A stretch of 64,000 nt of DNA from Cinclus cinclus (taxonomy: Eukaryota > Chordata > Aves > Passeriformes > Cinclidae). Location: assembly GCF_963662255.1 (NCBI RefSeq), contig NC_085047.1:50714006-50778005 (forward strand), read 5' to 3'. Below, in pieces: positions 33,448 through 48,400 of this stretch. The notes under the pieces were generated by a model. That model saw only the letters and a program-made list of their open reading frames with translations. It did no database searches and was not told the origin of the DNA. The number at the start of each line of letters is the position of its first letter. The stretch's first letter is position 1. Made by a program: the position numbers and the translations under genes.

Positions 33448-36400
33448 CTATGTGAAAACAAAGAAGATCAAGTGAAAAACCCCGTACAAATAAAAAACAA
33501 AAACAAACAAACCCTCACTTGACTGGAGCAAAAATGTATTTATGGTGATCAATTTGAAGAATAGGTACTTTATGTTACCATGATGATCAAATACAGACTA
33601 TCTGCTTTTTTCAATAGATAAGATCTCAGATAATGCCTTCTATTTTTTAAACAAATGCTTCGTCTATACAATTCAGGACAACCCTGAATACTTAAATCCG
33701 TTCAAATAAACCCAGCTGCCATCTCAGTAACTTTGCTTTACAAGAAACAAATCATCATTAGACCAAACATCCTGTTTCTGGATGTCTTTCTAGCATGATG
33801 TTTGAATAACAGATGCTGAAGAGCTGGTGCTATTCTGAAATTTCAATAAATGCCACGTGGAGCAGAAAGTTACTAAGTAGAGGACAATGTCATCCATTAA
33901 GAGCAAATACTCAAATTCAAAACATACTAACCAAATTCCAAATAATGCAAACTTACAGTGACTACAGCAATTCTGATACTTAATGTTCAGTATATTAAGT
34001 GTTGACTCATACATATTTGGAAGAAATATTTCATACTTCATAATACATACAAAATACTAAACTGTGGAAAAATTAAGATGCTGTAGGAAAAATAGCATGT
34101 TTATTTACAGTAAATTTTATAGCTCTTTTCAGAATGCCTTTTTTTTGGACTGAATTTCTCATCAAGTTTAACAGAAAGCTGCCTTGACTTCCCTGAAATC
34201 TTGACATTGGGCCATCAGCCAGCTAATTCTGAAATGAAAACTTGTAAAAAAGACCCAGTCCAGGATTCTGTCTAGGAGCCTAACATCTCCCTTTACAATT
34301 CTTCAGAGAGATTATATTTTCAGAGCTAAGTTTGATTGATAAATCTTTGTACGATTTTCAGAGCTAAGTTTGATAAAGCTTTGTACCAAATTCTTCAATT
34401 TTCTGAAACCCTTTGCTTGGGATAGTACTTCACACTACACACTAAGGCCAAACGGCAACTGGAATTAGAGAGTAAAATTAGTTGATTTTGGGAATGTGTA
34501 TGTAAAGTCACCTGCTTTATTAAGTGCTGTATTCTGAAATTCTTGAGAGAAACAATTCAAAACAAACCATAAAAGGGTGACTGTCAATGTAGAGTGAAAG
34601 CTGATCACTAGGAGGCAGCCTGGGAACTAATGGAAATCCTATGGGAATCTATCCTTATCCTTCATTCATTCTTAAATTTATTCACTGTTAGTGTCTTTTA
34701 AGTTTTTCCTTGATTTGAACTCTACAAAACAAACCCTCCTAATTCTCTAAGTGGAAAGGACAGCAGCACCCTTCTCAGAATAGCAATGAAGTTTCTCAAC
34801 AGGATTCAAAAGTCCTGGTGCCTTGATATTGCTGCAAAGGGCACTACAAGATCTCCATAGTGATCTTATTGGAAAGCAAACAAGATTTATTTCCCTATAA
34901 TAGTGTCCAGATAAGAAATCCTACTAAGAAAGGGGATTTCCTTCAAATGTTGTCATTTAAGTCTAAATGGTGCTTTTCTCCAAGTAATAAAAAATGACTT
35001 TTCCTTTTCCAGATCTGTCTATTTTTGATACAGTGCCCTATGGTTTAAGTGGGAATGTCCACACCACTGATGACTGAAGTTAGCCAAGACAAACTTCATA
35101 TTGAATTCTGTTCACAGTACACTCCACAGTCAGCAACATGTCTCCTATCTCTCCAGAAAAAGAGACATAGGATGCCAAAGTTTTAGGACTGAAGAGATAT
35201 TATCTGTCTATTAAAATAAATTATATCAAAGTGAAGTACCTGCAATAGTAGTTGGAGAGATTACTTTCTTACATATATCCCAATCCAAGATTATATCGTA
35301 AATCTTGACATTAGCTTTCTTCTTTGGTGAAGAAAATCCATTAACTTGAAAGTAGTTTTAGACAAGGAGTTTTCAGATTCATAACCTCCCTTATCAGTGA
35401 AATAATGTCCCAGTTTTAACTGTTTTTTAATGTGGTAGGGAATAAAACATCAGACCTGTGCACCAATTCCAAGAAGAATTTATTGTTGCATCTAAAAGTC
35501 CTTGTGCTGCCAGAACTGCAGAAATGACAACCAAATTATCTATGCCAGCACTGGTAGAGGAAAGGAATGAACTTCTCCAGCCTTGATATTTCTGTAGCTA
35601 AACTTTGCTTATCACTTGTCCTAGATGTGAATTTGCACTGCTGCTGCTGGAAATAAACTTCCCTAATACTGGTGCAAGCATGTTTCTGATGTCTAACCCC
35701 TCACACACCTGAAAAGACTTTCAGGACAATGCTGCCAAACTTTCTTAGGTGGCATGTGGCATCAAAGGGTATTGCAGAAATGAGGGAAAAGGTCTTCAAA
35801 GTCTGCACACTTTCTTAGTCTCCTTACTATTAATTCTGAATCAGGAAGGAAAATCACACTGGATGGGATTCACTTTAGAATGCAAGAACAGGAAAAACCA
35901 CATCCACCACATAATGGGAAAATAATCCCCCAGATGATCCGGAAAAACTAACAGCTAGTACTGCGTTGAAATTGTTGCACATCAAAATAATAACAAATGC
36001 AAATGTTGGTCCAAGATAATGATTTACCATACCTAGATATGACCATGAGTAGTGACATTCAACAGTTGATTATAAATACAACTATATAATTTCTGAACTT
36101 CGTAAATTTGGAGGTTTTATAACAGTTCAAGGAAATTAGTTTTCTAAAGATTGGAATTTCCTAAAGAAAGGACTAAAGCAAAAAGGAAAGTGATGAACTA
36201 TTAAGTGTAGAGTAACAAAATGTGTTATTCTTCATGGTTCCAGGCAAATTTTGTTTCTCAATTGATTCTAAGAAAATACTACTCCAAGGAAATATTCTAA
36301 TGCACTGTGAAGGCATAGCTAAAATTTCCTGCTTGGGTTATAACCCTGTATCATGTCAAAGTTTCTGTATTCAATTAAGCAAGTTGTCTTCTAGTTTTAG

Positions 36401-39400
36401 TAAGATTTATCTTCGTTCATTCTCTTTTAGTCCACCTACATGTCTTTTGAGAATTTATTTTACTGTAAAGCCATATGGCACACAACCACTGGGAAAATGT
36501 AAGAACCAGCATAGAGACAGACTTCTCTTCTTTACAGGTACATTTGCTAGTGAGCTGTTATTAAACCCATGCAACACACAAAAATGAAAAGAAAAAAGGT
36601 GCTATTTCAGCTGGTATTTATATTTTACTACATATTATACATTTAGAAACCTGGTTAGTAATAGAAAGACCTGAAAAAATATAACGGTATCTTTGTTGAA
36701 ATGGGAACTCCCCTTCTGTAGCACTTTTAAATTTCTCAGTCTACTGTTTAGACAATACTAAAGGATTTTTGCTGTAACTCTGTGGCATGTGACTTTAAGG
36801 TTGTACCCTACTGCTCAAAGTAGCACTGACCAGCTTGATTGAGAGTCAGTGCTCAAACAACACTTTCAACTGGAGAAACAAACTGCACTTTCACTGAAGC
36901 AGAACATACTAACTTATCTAAAGCAATTAGTCACATTTTGCTGAAAAATGGCAAAACCAAGAGTTACTTATTTGCAGACTTCAGCTCCAGCATGCATCTA
37001 AGCCGATGTCTCCTTTATATAGAAGAACACCTGCAGGCACTGCTGTAATGAAATACAGGATAGAATCATAGTCATCTGAGAGACCTTGAGATCATTGAGT
37101 CCCACTATTAACTAAGCACTTCCAAGTCCATCACTAAACTATGTACCCAAGTGCCACATTTACATATCTGTTAAACACCTCCAGGAACGGTGACTACCAC
37201 TTCCCTGGGCAGCCTGTTCCAATGCCTGACCACCAGTAAAGAAATGTTTCCTAATCATCAGGCAAGACAGAGGAACAGATAAATTTAAAATCCAATTCTA
37301 TATGACATTTAGCAATGAGGTACACAGTCTTTCACAAATGCATGCCATCATTAATCTCCAAAGTCTCTGGACTGTGTTTTCAACATAAAAATTACAGCAG
37401 AGTAGTGTACCTAAGATGGCATTTACTGGGATATACTTCACATTCCCCATCTGGTAAGTCCAAGTACATTCTTGAATTCCTTGTGACCTAATTTTGCTTC
37501 AGAAACAACTAAAAATTGAAATTATAATTTTGGAATTAAAAAAAAAAGCCAAGGTACCAGCCTTTTTATTACACGTTGCCTTTAACACTGGAATGAGTGA
37601 TAAAGATCTAGTTCCACAAAGCCAAATGGAAAATTGGGTTATATTATCAGGTGAACAAGCACCTGGAAAAAACCACAAAACTTGCCAGCATTACTGGGTT
37701 TCCTGAAAGTTGAAATTCCATTGGACAGCTAAGCATTCAACTTAGTACTTGGCTGCTGAAGAAATTCTGTCACCCTTTGCTACTTCGCTCCAGATGTCGC
37801 CCTTGCACTTGCACTACAGCCTTTTACTGGCTCTACCACTCTCCTTGTGGGTGGATTCACCTGCCTGAAAAGAAAAGAAGTACATACTCCATTGTTATGC
37901 ACATTTAACTCTCCAAAGCAAGAAGTAAAAATGCCTAGCTAAGACAAAGAACCGGTGGGTGGGAACAAGTGAATACCTTCAGCAGCAACATGTCAGGTTG
38001 CTTCGCAGCAAGGAAATTCCACAATTCCACAAATGATTTGTAAGAAATGTTTACACATTAGTGTTGCAAATTACTTCTCTCTGTCCCAAATCAGTAAATA
38101 TCCCATTAGCTGAATTACATCTGAAGTAACTTAGTATTTATTATTCTTTTGTCTCTCAACAGCATTGCCACTGGTGGTGAGATTTAAGTACCTTTATAAA
38201 ATAAACTAATCTATCACAATGCTCGAAGAGCTGGTCCAATCTTTGTATTTTCTACAGGAGTGATGTATATACAGCTCTGTGCAATGTATACTCAGTCATC
38301 AGACTGCTGCCCTGTTATAGTCCAGACACAAAAGACCCTGATCTAGTGAGTACACAGAGAATAGCATACAACTGGTGCAATTAAAGCATGCCTTTAGAAG
38401 ATGTACATTTAATCAAATACATGGCAAAGTGCAAGCTTTTTACTTTCCAAGGTTAAAAACCCAAACAACACATCCACCAAAACCCCCATGCTACTGAGAT
38501 AACAGCAATTCAGTTTTAAATGTCAGTCTATTCACTCCATAGAAATTTCAGGTGGAGTGACTTACTGATCTTTGTCCTGCTTACTTCATGAAAGTCATTA
38601 ATATCTTATTATTTACATGTCCTATTTTGGCTCCTTAGTCATAAAATATGCTGCTAATAAGCAAGATTAAAGAAATCAGTCCTGAATATACTGTTTGATA
38701 CCTATGTTTATGTGTATGGAATATACTTGGTGCCTAACATGAAACGTAATTTTTGAACAAGTGAAAAAAAACAGCTGCTTCAACCTCCCCTAGATGCCAT
38801 AAATACCATACTTGACACAATTCAAAACTCAGAAGAGAAACAAAACAACTCCCCTAGCAATAGATGGACTGATGGATATGAACAGATGGAGAAGGAGGGC
38901 CATTCTTTCCTTTGACTGAATTTTTCTGTACTATTAAGTATGACTTGGTGTTAAAAAGCAGGTTAAGGCTAAAAAAAGGACAACATGAAACACTCCAAGT
39001 GATCTGATTACATCATAAGGGGATGTACTTACAATACAGAGGAAAAAACCCTGCAGTTTCATCATTAGCCTTTCCCCTATGAAGGCTCAGAGGTTCAGTT
39101 TTAAGTTCTGGCAACATTTAGTCCTTTGAAGAGAACTTGATGGGCACCAATGCCAATGTTATGCACTGCAAGTACAGTAACAATCATCTTGTCAGGCACT
39201 CGAAAGTTACTGTTCAAATAAATAAATATTTTAACCAGAAACTAAAAAGATCCACATACTACGATACATCATCCTAGCACAGACATCATAACAGGATGCA
39301 AAGATAAGCAAGTACAACAGAAAGGTTTTAAAAGTAAAAATGAGATATAAAGGGGGAAAAGCTGACCTTTTTTACCAATGCACATTCGCGCACACACAAA

Positions 39401-42400
39401 CAAAAAAGTAAAATTAAATCTGAGATAAAACACAAGGAAAATCAAGTTGAAGAAAAATACGGGTGGGGGACTAAGGAAGCAACAGGGGCATAATAAAAGC
39501 AGAATTAAATATCTGGAGATAAGTAATAAACTATTCCATTAGGAACTGTCAATGAAAGATGACAGATTTTAGATGTATTTAAAGTAACTTCAATTAGCAA
39601 AATTATAGCAAAGACTTAACTGCCCACCAAAGCACTGACTGTAATTCTGGAACAAAAGCATGACTTTTAGAAACAGCAGAAGATGATACTGCAAACTTAA
39701 GGAGGGAGAAAAGTATGAAGACAAATATACTGTACGACACAAAATACTACTTTTAACAGAACAATAAAAAAATTCAAAAGGACAGCTTAGGGGGTGGCGT
39801 ACCATATGCTCAGCTTTTAAATCAGCAAGGGTTAGGACTGAGGCATTTAAAAAATTAGAGGATAAGGTGTTGCTCTCCACACAAGTTGATAATGAAGGGG
39901 TAAAGGGAAGGAAGACATGGATTGAGAGTTAAAAAGACAACTGCAATAACAAACACACGGGACTCAGATGAGAAAAAAGCAGTTCAAGAATAAAGCAAAA
40001 AGGGGGAAAGCTACTACATGAAAACAGTAAAAGAAAACAGTATCAGCAAATATTAAGTAACCAGCCTCTAACCTAGATTATAGCAACATTAAAATTCAAA
40101 TACTGGTAACTACAGACAATGTTACTATACAGAACATCTGCCCCACTTGTTGCACTCATTCTGTTCGTCTCAAACACTCTATGAAATACTGAGAACTACA
40201 GAGCATTCAGGTAAAATGCACATTCCATGGATGTTAGTATACCTTTTTCAACAAATCTCCATGTCATGCTAGCATCCAAATTTTCCTTAGTATTTCTGCA
40301 TACTACCCTTTGCTATTCATTAATTTCCATTTTCAAATATCTTTTACCAAAGGAGATACACAAGAGACATGATGAATTACCCCCTTAAAGATGATTACTT
40401 TTTACAAAACAGCCCTGTATTATTCCTAGAGTGTTGGGGATGAAGAGAGGCAGAAAACTGTCTTTCAATTCTGCAATTTAGTGAGCATCAATAAAAATTT
40501 GTCTTTGGTCAGAAAATAAAAAATTACTTAGATAAGCACTAATATATGCTATTACTTTCTACTTCTGGAAAGACAATACAGCTAATGAATGGACCCTGAG
40601 GGACAGAAAAGGGGAGCAGCAAAGGTGTTGTCAGGAACCTGTGAACAACTCTGCTAACATATCTATGAGACAACACAACCACAATAAAAGAATAAAGACA
40701 GTTGGGTGCCAGTTAAAGCCCGAAACAGGGTCTATCTGAGAATAAGAACAGCATCACAGTTGGCATCCAACACCCTGAGACCAGGCAGCACTTCCATTAG
40801 TGATTTAAAACTCTGCTCTGATACTTAAGGGATAACTCTTCTGACATTCTGGACACGGCTCTCACTCAATCATTTGTAATAGAATAACTTCTGTCAGAAA
40901 GAGCCTCTTGGGATCATATGGTCCAACCTCTGCTCAAAGCCATACTGTGACCTCGTTGCTCAGTGCTCTGCCCATACAAGTTTTGAATATTTTAAGGATG
41001 TGATTACACAAGCCACTATCCAGCACGAATTTCCCACGTTGCGACCTCCACCCATTGCTTCTCATCTAATAGGACCTAGACCTAGGACCAAGAAAGACAC
41101 CTAAGTATTAATTATTAGAACCAGGAACTCAGTTTAGACTGCAGCAACAAAGCAGTAACAATGAAATACAATGCTCCGCCATCCACATATTACATACAAG
41201 GCATTCCATTTATAATCCTGTAACATTAATTTTTGCTGCACTGCCATAAGCAGTCTCCATAAAGTGAAGAATAATGCTCAATATTCACTGAGTATTTAGC
41301 ACATGTAGCAAATGGCTACAAAGAGCCACAAATGCAGCTCAGACATATAGACCTGATCTGCTTCAGGGAGACCATTCCATGTCTATACTTTTGTCGTCAA
41401 ATTCCCTGTAAAGCACTGTATCCATTTTACAAGCTATCAGGAAAAATGCTAAATGGGGAAAAATAATACAGTCAATCCACTCCTAAGCCAGGTTCATGAG
41501 CCTTCAGAAACTATTAAAGGTTAAGAACAAGATATGGGATAAGCCGTTCAGTAACTTCTCCTAGAATATTATCACCTATATTACAGGCTACACAGACTTA
41601 GGACTAATGAATAAAGAAAAAAAAATATTAGAAGTACCACAAATAATGTAACAGCCACACAGGATTATGGGACAAAGACTGATTTGTACATGATACAGTA
41701 CATCCCTTAGAAATAAGCAAATGTTTACTCAGTAAGCTAAAGCAGCACTTCTTAGTGTGTTAGCAGTTCAGAAAGAGGTTAAACAACGTAACTGACAGAA
41801 TTCAGCCATTTTAAAATCAGTAGTTAGAAAAAATGCAACTACATGTTCCAAAAGAAAAGTTAGACTGGATTAACACACACAAAACAAAACAAAAAAAAAT
41901 TAACACTAAAGGGACTGCAAGTACACCTTTTTTTTTTGTTGTTTTCAGTTTTCACTGATATAACATATTCTGGCTCAGCACAACATATTGCTACAAGAAG
42001 ACTATAAATCAGTAAGGTACACATGACATGGTCAAGGACTGCCTGCCCACTACAGAAATGAAGTGGCAGCATTATCAGCTAAAAGGAAACTGCAAAGACT
42101 GACTCCAGACAAAATATTTCAATGCTTTTTTTATTAGCCTTGATCTAGAATTACACTGGCAGTCTACCTCAAGCAAAAACCACTATTTGTGGCTTTGCCA
42201 CCACTACAGAAATTGAGACAAATTTGAGATGATCATACCTTGACAAACTTACTTTTTTTTTCAAAGTAAGACCAATTATGTTTTCACATATTTTTCTGTG
42301 AACTCAAAATAAGCAGATTTACAGCTAATTCCAACCAACTAATTAGCCTGTAAAAAGCAAAAAACAAACAAACAAAAAAAAAAGGAAAAAAACCACAACA

Positions 42401-45400
42401 AATGTATTGATGTTCAAGATTTTCACCTAGGGTATTAATAGAGAGCTTTAATTTCTGCTCTTGCTTTTTTTCAAAAGGGCAAGAACAAACATTAAAATGA
42501 GACAAGCATCACAGGAGACACTGAAGGGGAATATTTCTACATCTGATCCACATGAAATATCTGATCACTTAAAATGAGGGCTTACTTCCATTTCACCACC
42601 GTCTTTTTTTAATGCTTTACAGGGAATTTTAATACATGTGTCTGTTCTTCTTTAGTCTCACCATATACCTAGTCACCTCATCTCCATGAATGCACCAGCA
42701 CTGAGCAAAAACAATTCCTCCAGAAAATATGACTGCTAGGAGAAAGCAGCAGTTAAAATTACATGTCACACATGAATGTGAGAATTCTTCAAATTCACTG
42801 AGAATGAAGCTTACTGTTCAACTAAAAGAAGAAAATAACAAGAGTCTAAATTACAAGAGGGAAGACACACAAAACAATTAAATATTATGGGTCCTATCTC
42901 AGCTAGAGAAAGCTTTGTTTTCAGATATCTATTAGCAGAGAAACAAGCATCTCTGCAAAAGGTTTCAAGAGACAGATGACAAGAGACAAAGTATCTCTCC
43001 TGGTGGAATGAAGAAGAGGATCAGAAGGGTAACAGTGAGAAAACTCGTGGTTTGAGATAGAGAGTTTAACAGGTTAAGCAAGAGCTACACATGCAAGCAG
43101 AACAAAACAAGGAATTAATTCACCACTTCCCACAGGCAGGCAGGTGTTCAGCCATCTCCCAGAAAAGCCAGGATCCATGACACAGAACCATTACTTCAGA
43201 AGATGACCACAACACTGAACCCCCTCACTCCTTCCTCCAGCTTTATGTACCAGCTGCCATAAGGCCTGGGATTTCCCTTTGGTCAGCTGTCCCAGCTATG
43301 TCCCCTCCCAAGTCACTGTGAGGAGCAGAACGGCCTTGATGCTGTGTAAGCACTGCTCAGCAGTAACAAAAACACCTGTGTTATCAACTCTGTTTCCAGG
43401 GCAAATCTAAAACACAGTCCCAGACTAGCTATTCTGAAGACAACCAACTTTACACAAAACCAGCATACAGGACTCTTAGGGTTTGGTCCTGGGATGCTGA
43501 TTTTTTTCTTGTCCATACGAAATTAAAATAAGAAAACTAATCACCCAAAGAATGCCGATGAAAACTTTTGGTAATTCGGGAAGTAAACCAATAAACCATG
43601 AAACGGCAGCTTAGATGAAGCAGTAAAACTAGAACCACTTCTCCCTATACAGCTGATGCTAAGTAGTCTGCTACAGGTACCAATCTATGTATGTTCTACA
43701 AATTAATTTTCATTTAAATTTCATGCTTAGAAAAGTTAAGTCTTAAATTTACTTACCAAACATCCCACTAGTTTCAAGTATGCAGGAGAAACTTAGGATT
43801 TGTATTTATAATATTATGGTTCTATGCATTAGTTAAATTAAAAAAAAACCCAACTTGATGTTACTATTTCATTAAATATGATGAACTAGCAATTTATTTT
43901 AAAAGTGAACAATGGGAAACCTTCGTTCTAGGTACATCATCATCATCATCAACAAAAGTACTGTATAGAAAGTACAGACAGTAAGAATTTTCAGATCCCA
44001 TGTCTAGCTGAGCAGCAAGTTCCTACATTTCCTGTATGTACATTTTGACCAAATAACTTATTTTCCTAGGTTTTGAGGGCATGAGAAATTCAGTACCTGC
44101 AACATGTACTTCACTTAATTTTTTATTTTTACCTATAAATAATGTAGTGTAAAATCAACTTCTGAGACCTATGTCTGCCTGTGACTATATCCTCATAAAA
44201 TATGATTACACAATGAAACAGAGAAGCATTACATTAACAGCAATTCCAATGGGTTTTCACCCAGCATGTCACTGTACTTACCTTAGAATACAGCTGTACA
44301 GATTAAGCAATTTACAAATGTTTGCAATTTGTGTATCAAAGCTTCCCTTTCCTAAGTGTCCTTTTCAAACTGCAGGCCTATTGATCAGCATGCTTTGCAC
44401 AGTAAAAACACTCCCATGCACCAATAACTAAAAAGGTAACACAAGAAAAGCTGTGCTACCTTAAAACAGTACAAATTAGTACCTAATCAAATAAATACTG
44501 CTTAACAACCCCATTTCCATCTCCAATAATCAGCTCTTTTTTGCCACGCCTTAGCACACTGTGTGAATGTTGCATAAGCCTCAATAAATTTTATGTTATA
44601 GCTTACAGTAAAATAGAGTAAATTAGTCTAAAACCTTTTAATCTCCCCAACACTTGAAATGTGCTTTCAAGTTTAAATATAAAAACTTTGGCATAATTAA
44701 AGTAGAACTGAGCATTTACAATGATATCCATGTTTCTTTTGAGACTTGGAAAAAGATAACAGTGAAAACTAAAATGCAGAAAGATACTTGATATGAGTAA
44801 CAGACAATGAAGGAAGATTATATAGCTGAGGAGCCTCTTTTCTACACATACACATCATTCAGTATATTAACAATGCATGCGTTAGTGAAACATTTTAAAT
44901 TCTGTTTCAAATAATTAAAACAGATTTGCACAATAGGTGAAGAAAACCACAGAAAGATACTTCATTATATACCTGAATTTTCAGTTCTCATGATATTCAG
45001 ACTTTATTGACAAAGTAATTTTTATGGCTTATTCAAATATTGTCTACTTGAAAAAAAAATTAAGCTGGCGTTGCAATTCTCAAAATTCCAATACTGGGAT
45101 ATGAAATGAGAAATTCTTTTAGCTACATACTCATGTTCTTGACAAAATTTCCTAGTCAACATTTGGTCATTCAGTGTATAAGGAAGTCAAGCTTAGTTAA
45201 GTTATTTCAGCTAACAGGTTAGGAACAATAATGCTCATCTGTATAAAATCCAACAAGCCTGAAAATATAAACTGTTGCACTGAACTCCTTCAACAATACT
45301 GAACACAAATATATTTTATTAATACAGCAAGTTGTTAGAAAAAAGGCAAAGTGAACACTTACAAATTCATCATTTTTTTAAAGAGGAAAAAGAGCAGTAA

Positions 45401-48400
45401 GTTAGTCAGTCTCCATTCTGGCTCATTCTTTGTTATGTGCTAAACAGATTACATTGGCTATGCCAAAATTAGGGATGCAAGATGGCTTTACAGAATAATA
45501 TCCACTATTTATACTGAATTGATTAATCGCAACTGTGGACTGGGAATTGACAGCCCGATTCTTTAAAATGTCATTTTTATCACAAATGAAAGAAAAACTG
45601 ACTTCGAATGACACAGTTGTGAAATTTCAGTGGTTTAGCAATGAAATTTAGGAATTTCTTCAGTCAGCACAAAAGCTGGTGCTCTAACATCATCATAGTT
45701 TATATACTACCAATGAGAATAAATTAAAAATAATCCAGATTGCACAGTTTATAGCTGGTGAATACTGTACTGGCATAATGTTGCTTCAGATGCCACATGA
45801 ACTTCTTAGACCAAAAAAGAAAGGAAAAAAAAACAAAAAAAAACCAGAACAACAACAACAACAAAATCAAATCTCTTAACTGAAATCCAAAAACAGAGGC
45901 CAAAAGTTTTACCAATTGGCAATACATGCCAAACAGAACTGAAGGACAATCCAGAACATAGCTTCTTTCAAAACAATCTCCAAAATGGTTAAGACTAAAT
46001 AACAATCATTAAAACTGACTATTATGTAAATAAACTATTCTTCTTGGGCTTTACTTCTCCTTTAAAAGATCCTTAATATGACCACTTCTTTAAAAAAAAC
46101 TGCTCAACAGTTACCTAATGTATGACAACATCATTGTCTTAGATCTATGAAGAAAGACTCTGCTATATACCATACAATATTAAATATTTTACTAAAAACC
46201 AAAGTCTTAAAACTTTAAATAGTTTTAAAAAACCATTAAATGTACAATTTTATTTACATGCAAGTCCATTAAAAATAACAACCTCTAGAAGGAAATGGGT
46301 CTTGAAATAGTCCTATTTAAAACACAGAAGATCACTACTTCATTGGAGGTGATGATGTGTTTTAAAAGGGCAAATAACAGATTCTTATTAACTGACTGCA
46401 ACTGTGTTACTGACTACTGGAAATACTGAAAGAACTCCATGAGTCTGTATTGTCTCCCCACCTATGTCTTCTCTGCAGAAGTGGTCTTTGAGTGCTTTTG
46501 TGGGGAGGTACCACTGAATTCATGACAATAGGGATGGATATTTGATATTCGTATCGTTCCAACATCTGAGCAATCTTCTCACGAGTGACCCCATGCTTAT
46601 TCCTCCTACAAAACAAAAATTCAATAAATTGTCTGGTATGTTTATAGTTATATATAGTCATATGCAAGTATATATATAATTGCATGTTACAGTCTTTAAG
46701 GAAAAAAACCCTCCAAGTTCTCAATTTTTTCTGCTTGCTTTTATTACACTATAACCTCATTTCTAGTTATTCAACTCCCACTTTAACGATTCACAGCTGC
46801 ATATATCGAGTGGCAGAAAACAATACAGTTATTCTTCTTCATGCACAAATGTGATGTTATTCACTGTAACTAGGCACCTGAATTACCCCAGAAGGATTTT
46901 ACATGGTATAGTAGTTAATGAGCAGAGGGATGAATAATAGCATAACTACTCCTTATGACAGTAATGTTCAAACTAGCAAAAAAATATGCAACTACACTGT
47001 TTAAAGACTGAATGGCAAACTATTTTCTCAAGAAACCTCTCTATAGAATAAGAAGCAACTTTAGTTCTGAACCAGAACAAAATGCTCGCGACACTTTCAT
47101 CTACTAGTTGTAACTGACACTTGCAAATTTAGATATGCACTGAAATGTACACGTAAGGGAAAAGGTATCAGAAGTGCTGTCCTATACTTGCAGTGCTCAG
47201 TGACCTGCTACTTTCAGGGAAAACCTAGTCTATTAAGAACCTGAGCTGTTACACATTATATTAGAGTATATATATTTCCTTGGTATCTATTGAATAGGAC
47301 CTTAAAATCCATGTTAGCAGAGAATTTCAGTCTCTGCCAGAAGAAAATCACAAGCCTCATGCACAAATGGAATGTCAGAGAATTAACAGAACTGTAACAG
47401 AAATTAATCTAAAAGAGACCTAAAACAGAAACAAAAGGTTTTGATAGCATAAACAAGCATTTATCATAACCCAATACTTTCATATTGCCAAGAAACCTTG
47501 TCCAAGTTAAATTATGTACACTACAAACCAACAGGGAATATACTTCTGCACCTTTGTGCTTTCTGCCAGGGACAGAAGAGGTATGGGCCTTATCAACTTG
47601 CTCAGTTCTGTAGATGAGAAATCAACATTGGGAACAAACAAACTATACTGGAAAGATGATATTCCATACAGAAATATTTTAGAAGACTGATTCCTCACCA
47701 CCCAGTCCCCTCAGGACTTTACAAGTATTACTACAATGAACAATAAAGTATCAAGTTGACAAGGGTTCAAAGCACAGTGCAGATAGCAGACTAGCTTCAT
47801 ATTCAGAATGAAAGCAGAATGGGTGATCTCAGAACTATCAAAAATTACACTGCCTCCTTAAAGGTGAATTTTATCAGCTTTTTTTCTGTGAAGAAAACAC
47901 TTAAGTAAAGCGTTTCTCTCACAGACACTCTTCCCTGAGACAACAGCACCAGAAGCTGGAGTGACCATAGCATGTGGCTCATTGTTTAAACCCTTTTAAT
48001 TTCTACATTGTGCTATAGCAGCCCAGCAGCAGCTGCATGTCGAACTAAACACTTGGTGAGTCTGAGCAGTTTCGATTTTATTCACAAATATGAACAAGGT
48101 TAATGGTAGAGAAAAACGTCAACCCTCTAGAAATATGTGGATTTTTTAAAGCACTTGACATTCATGACAGACAAAAAATGAGAAGAGCAAGTGTAAATCA
48201 TCTAATGCCAAATGTTGTAAGCAGATAGATATTCAGTATTTTCCCTGTCTTAGTACTCCTAGAAAAAGATTGTCCAGGGCACTTGAGCTGTAAAGTGCAA
48301 GCTCATCCACAATTGAATGGACTTGTGCATAATCACTTCATAAAAGAGGAAGTACTTTTCCTTGCAGAATAAGGCAGGATAATAAAATCAACAGCAAAAT

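Larger units (their letters stand above)
33448..46406. other. N4BP2L2 long-form intron
   Basis: This 13-kb AT-rich intron contains two short minus-strand CR1 tails (37062-37262, 40865-41095), the candidate exon at 37780-37864 and simple-sequence tracts, for example a CAT run near 43937-43950. I see no other coding exon. The plus-strand ORF 36222-36587 looks like chance. Confidence 0.6.

Noticed and set aside
36222..36587. 121-codon plus-strand ORF
   Set aside because: Ordinary intron composition with no motif; chance ORF.
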